A DNA stretch of 6,314 nt from Clostridiales bacterium. Lineage in GTDB: Bacteria; Bacillota; Clostridia; Oscillospirales; QAMX01. Within the stretch, counting starts at the first letter, position 1, and each line of letters begins with the position of its first letter. Below the pieces are notes generated by a model that searched no databases, was not told the DNA's origin, and saw only the letters and a list, made by a program, of their open reading frames with translations. Positions 4,724-6,314 of this stretch are shown here, one piece after another. The stretch is taken from assembly GCA_012514045.1 (NCBI GenBank), contig JAAZBA010000334.1:1-6314 (forward strand), in the 5' to 3' direction. The translations under genes were made by a program, and so were the position numbers.

Positions 4724-6199
4724 ATGAAAAAGTATGTAATGGCATTTGATCAGGGCACCACAAGCTCAAGATGTATAATCTTCGACCGTGAGGGTAAACT
4801 TGTTGCCGCAAAGGCAAGGGAGTTTACACAGCTCTACCCCAAGGTAGGCTGGGTGGAGCACGACCCGGAGGAAATATGGGAAAGCCAAATAACCGTAGCC
4901 AGGGAGGCGATGGATCTGTGCGGCGCCACATATGAGGATATCGCCGCCATAGGCATAACGAATCAAAGAGAGACAACCGTGGTATGGGATAAAACCACAG
5001 GCAGGCCCATAGCGAACGCCGTTGTATGGCAGTGCAGAAGAACGGCGAAGCGGTGTGATGAACTGAAAGACAAAGGTCTGTCGGATATGATACGCCAAAA
5101 GACAGGCCTTATCCCTGACGCGTACTTCAGCGGCACGAAGCTTGAATGGCTCCTTGACAACGTCCCCGGCGCGAGGCAGAGAGCCGAAAACGGCGAACTC
5201 CTCTTCGGTACTATTGATTCTTTTCTTATCTGGAGACTTACCGAGGGGAGAGTCCACGTTACGGACTACTCAAACGCCGCAAGAACCATGCTCTTTAACA
5301 TAAATACCCTCACATGGGACAAAGAGATTCTCAGCGAGCTTCGTATACCGGAATGTATGCTGCCTGAAGCGATGCCCTCCTCTTGCATCTATGGAGAGAC
5401 AGCGCTTTTAGGCGGCTCAATCCCCGTGTCCGGCGCGGCGGGAGACCAGCAATCCGCTCTATTCGGTCAGTGCTGCTACAGCGAAGGGGACATAAAGAAC
5501 ACATACGGCACAGGCTGCTTTATGCTGATGAACACCGGTGACAGACCGGTGAAAAGCAAGGCGGGACTTGTAACCACCATAGCCTGGGGGCTTGACGGCA
5601 AGGTGACCTATGCCCTTGAGGGCTCGGTTTTTGTGGCGGGAGCGGCTATCCAGTGGCTGAGGGATGAGCTAAAAATCATTAATTCTGCCCCTGAGAGCGA
5701 GAAATATGCCTCCATGGTGGAGGATACCGCCGGGGTGTACATGGTGCCTGCCTTTGTGGGACTGGGCGCCCCATATTGGGACAGCTACGCCAGAGGTATC
5801 ATCACAGGACTTACAAGAGGCGCCGGAAGAAACCATATCATCCGCGCTACGCTTGAATCGCTGGCGTATCAGACATACGACGTGCTGGAGGCTATGAGAA
5901 AGGATTCAAAACTCTCCCTTACTTCCCTTAAGGTGGACGGCGGAGCCTCCGCCAATAACTTCCTGATGCAGTTCCAGTCGGATATAATCGGTATCCCGGT
6001 GATACGCCCCTCCTGCATTGAGACAACGGCGCTGGGAGCCTCATATCTGGCGGGGCTGGCTGTGGGCTTCTGGGAGAGCCGGGAGGAGATAAACAGTCTG
6101 TGGCATCGTGACAGGCTCTTTGAGCCTGCCATGGAGGAGAAAAAGAAAAACGCCCTCCTTGAGGGCTGGCATGACGCTGTTGGCAGAGCATTGAGATAA
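4724..6199 (+). CDS. glpK: Glycerol kinase
   Basis: Glycerol kinase uses ATP to make sn-glycerol 3-phosphate, feeding glycolysis or lipid synthesis. The 491-residue protein is close to the usual 495-502 and carries both FGGY halves. Landmarks are AFDQGTTSSR (7-16, phosphate-binding), NQRETTVVWD (80-89), YFSGTKLEWLLDN (134-146), GAAGDQQSALFGQ (237-249), NTYGTGCFM, and DGGASANNFLMQFQ near residue 406-420. Glycerol-contacting residues known from E. coli (R83, E84, W103, Y135, D245) correspond to R82, E83, W102, Y134 and D241, so it should be active. The loop before GAAGDQ reads IYGETALLGGSIPVS (222-236): it has neither the phosphorylatable His of Bacilli enzymes nor the E. coli FBP-binding GGKGGTR. 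A GAGGT ribosome binding site lies at about 4714-4718, though rather close to the ATG. No glpF, glpD or glpO neighbour is visible. Its 100-base upstream gap shows no clear promoter or terminator. Confidence 0.97.
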   Translation: MKKYVMAFDQGTTSSRCIIFDREGKLVAAKAREFTQLYPKVGWVEHDPEEIWESQITVAREAMDLCGATYEDIAAIGITNQRETTVVWDKTTGRPIANAVVWQCRRTAKRCDELKDKGLSDMIRQKTGLIPDAYFSGTKLEWLLDNVPGARQRAENGELLFGTIDSFLIWRLTEGRVHVTDYSNAARTMLFNINTLTWDKEILSELRIPECMLPEAMPSSCIYGETALLGGSIPVSGAAGDQQSALFGQCCYSEGDIKNTYGTGCFMLMNTGDRPVKSKAGLVTTIAWGLDGKVTYALEGSVFVAGAAIQWLRDELKIINSAPESEKYASMVEDTAGVYMVPAFVGLGAPYWDSYARGIITGLTRGAGRNHIIRATLESLAYQTYDVLEAMRKDSKLSLTSLKVDGGASANNFLMQFQSDIIGIPVIRPSCIETTALGASYLAGLAVGFWESREEINSLWHRDRLFEPAMEEKKKNALLEGWHDAVGRALR

Positions 6200-6215
6200 A
6201 GGGGGAGAAACAGCC

Positions 6216-6314
6216 GTGGTACAGTTTGTACGCTCCATAGGGCTTGAGGGCATAGAGGGCTACGAGATAACCGTGGAATGCGACCTGAACGGAGGTCTGC
6301 CCGGCTTTGATGTA
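6216..6314 (+). CDS. YifB/ComM-type Mg chelatase-like AAA ATPase, N-terminal fragment (runs off window)
   Basis: Only 33 codons are visible, from GTG at 6216, with a GGGGGAG ribosome binding site (6201-6207) at 8-base spacing. The reading frame gives GLEGIEGYEITVECDL (9-24) then NGGLPGFDV (25-33), which matches the N-terminal pattern of the YifB/ComM family (GIEGY..EVEVD...GLPAFDIVG). ComM is a hexameric helicase that helps branch migration during natural transformation; in Clostridia the gene is often near dprA and topA, but those would lie beyond this window. Only 16 bases separate it from the glpK stop, so it may be co-transcribed with glpK. The assignment rests on a short stretch, but the match is distinctive. 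Confidence 0.8.
   Translation, partial: MVQFVRSIGLEGIEGYEITVECDLNGGLPGFDV

Noticed and set aside
4766..5257. 163-codon minus-strand frame
   Set aside because: It is antisense to the conserved N-terminal half of glycerol kinase.

Overview
The window reads as chromosomal DNA of a low-to-mid GC Gram-positive bacterium, most likely a Clostridia / Oscillospiraceae-type Firmicute. The grounds are sigma-A style promoters, strong AGGAGG-type ribosome binding sites, the tmRNA sequence, and families typical of that group (LL-H type holin, Tim44-like zinc-ribbon membrane protein, M20D amidohydrolase). This placement is inference; no rRNA is present.

Layout. Bases 1-388 hold the tmRNA gene ssrA on the minus strand, complete except for about the last two bases of its CCA end. 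A near-perfect promoter for it lies at 402-430. Everything after that is on the plus strand. A small holin-like gene (535-813) begins only 7 bases after a TATAAT box. A second strong promoter (880-908) then drives a signal-peptide/Ser-rich/Tim44-like/zinc-ribbon protein (941-1852). This overlaps by 4 bases a polytopic membrane protein resembling the DUF2238/YjdF group (1849-2496). Six bases later comes a sugar-phosphate isomerase/epimerase-like TIM barrel (2503-3372). After a hairpin without a T-tract come an M20 family amidohydrolase (3433-4623), glycerol kinase glpK (4724-6199) and, 16 bases after that, the first 33 codons of a YifB/ComM-type Mg-chelatase-like ATPase that runs off the window (6216-6314).

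The plus-strand genes from 941 onward are closely spaced and no convincing rho-independent terminator was seen between them, so they may be read as one or two transcripts. Their functions do not make one obvious pathway: there is an envelope pair (Tim44/zinc-ribbon plus membrane protein), two metal-dependent catabolic enzymes, glycerol phosphorylation, and a competence-associated ATPase. No insertion sequence, CRISPR array, tRNA or rRNA was found. The lone holin beside ssrA (a common phage integration locus) is the only hint of mobile DNA.

I did not find a clear new defence or biosynthetic system. The points most worth a second look are the tmRNA tag that seems to begin with Asn, the possible leaderless holin transcript, the Ser/Asp repeat ectodomain coupled to a cytosolic Tim44-like domain, and a glycerol kinase that lacks both known regulatory loop signatures.
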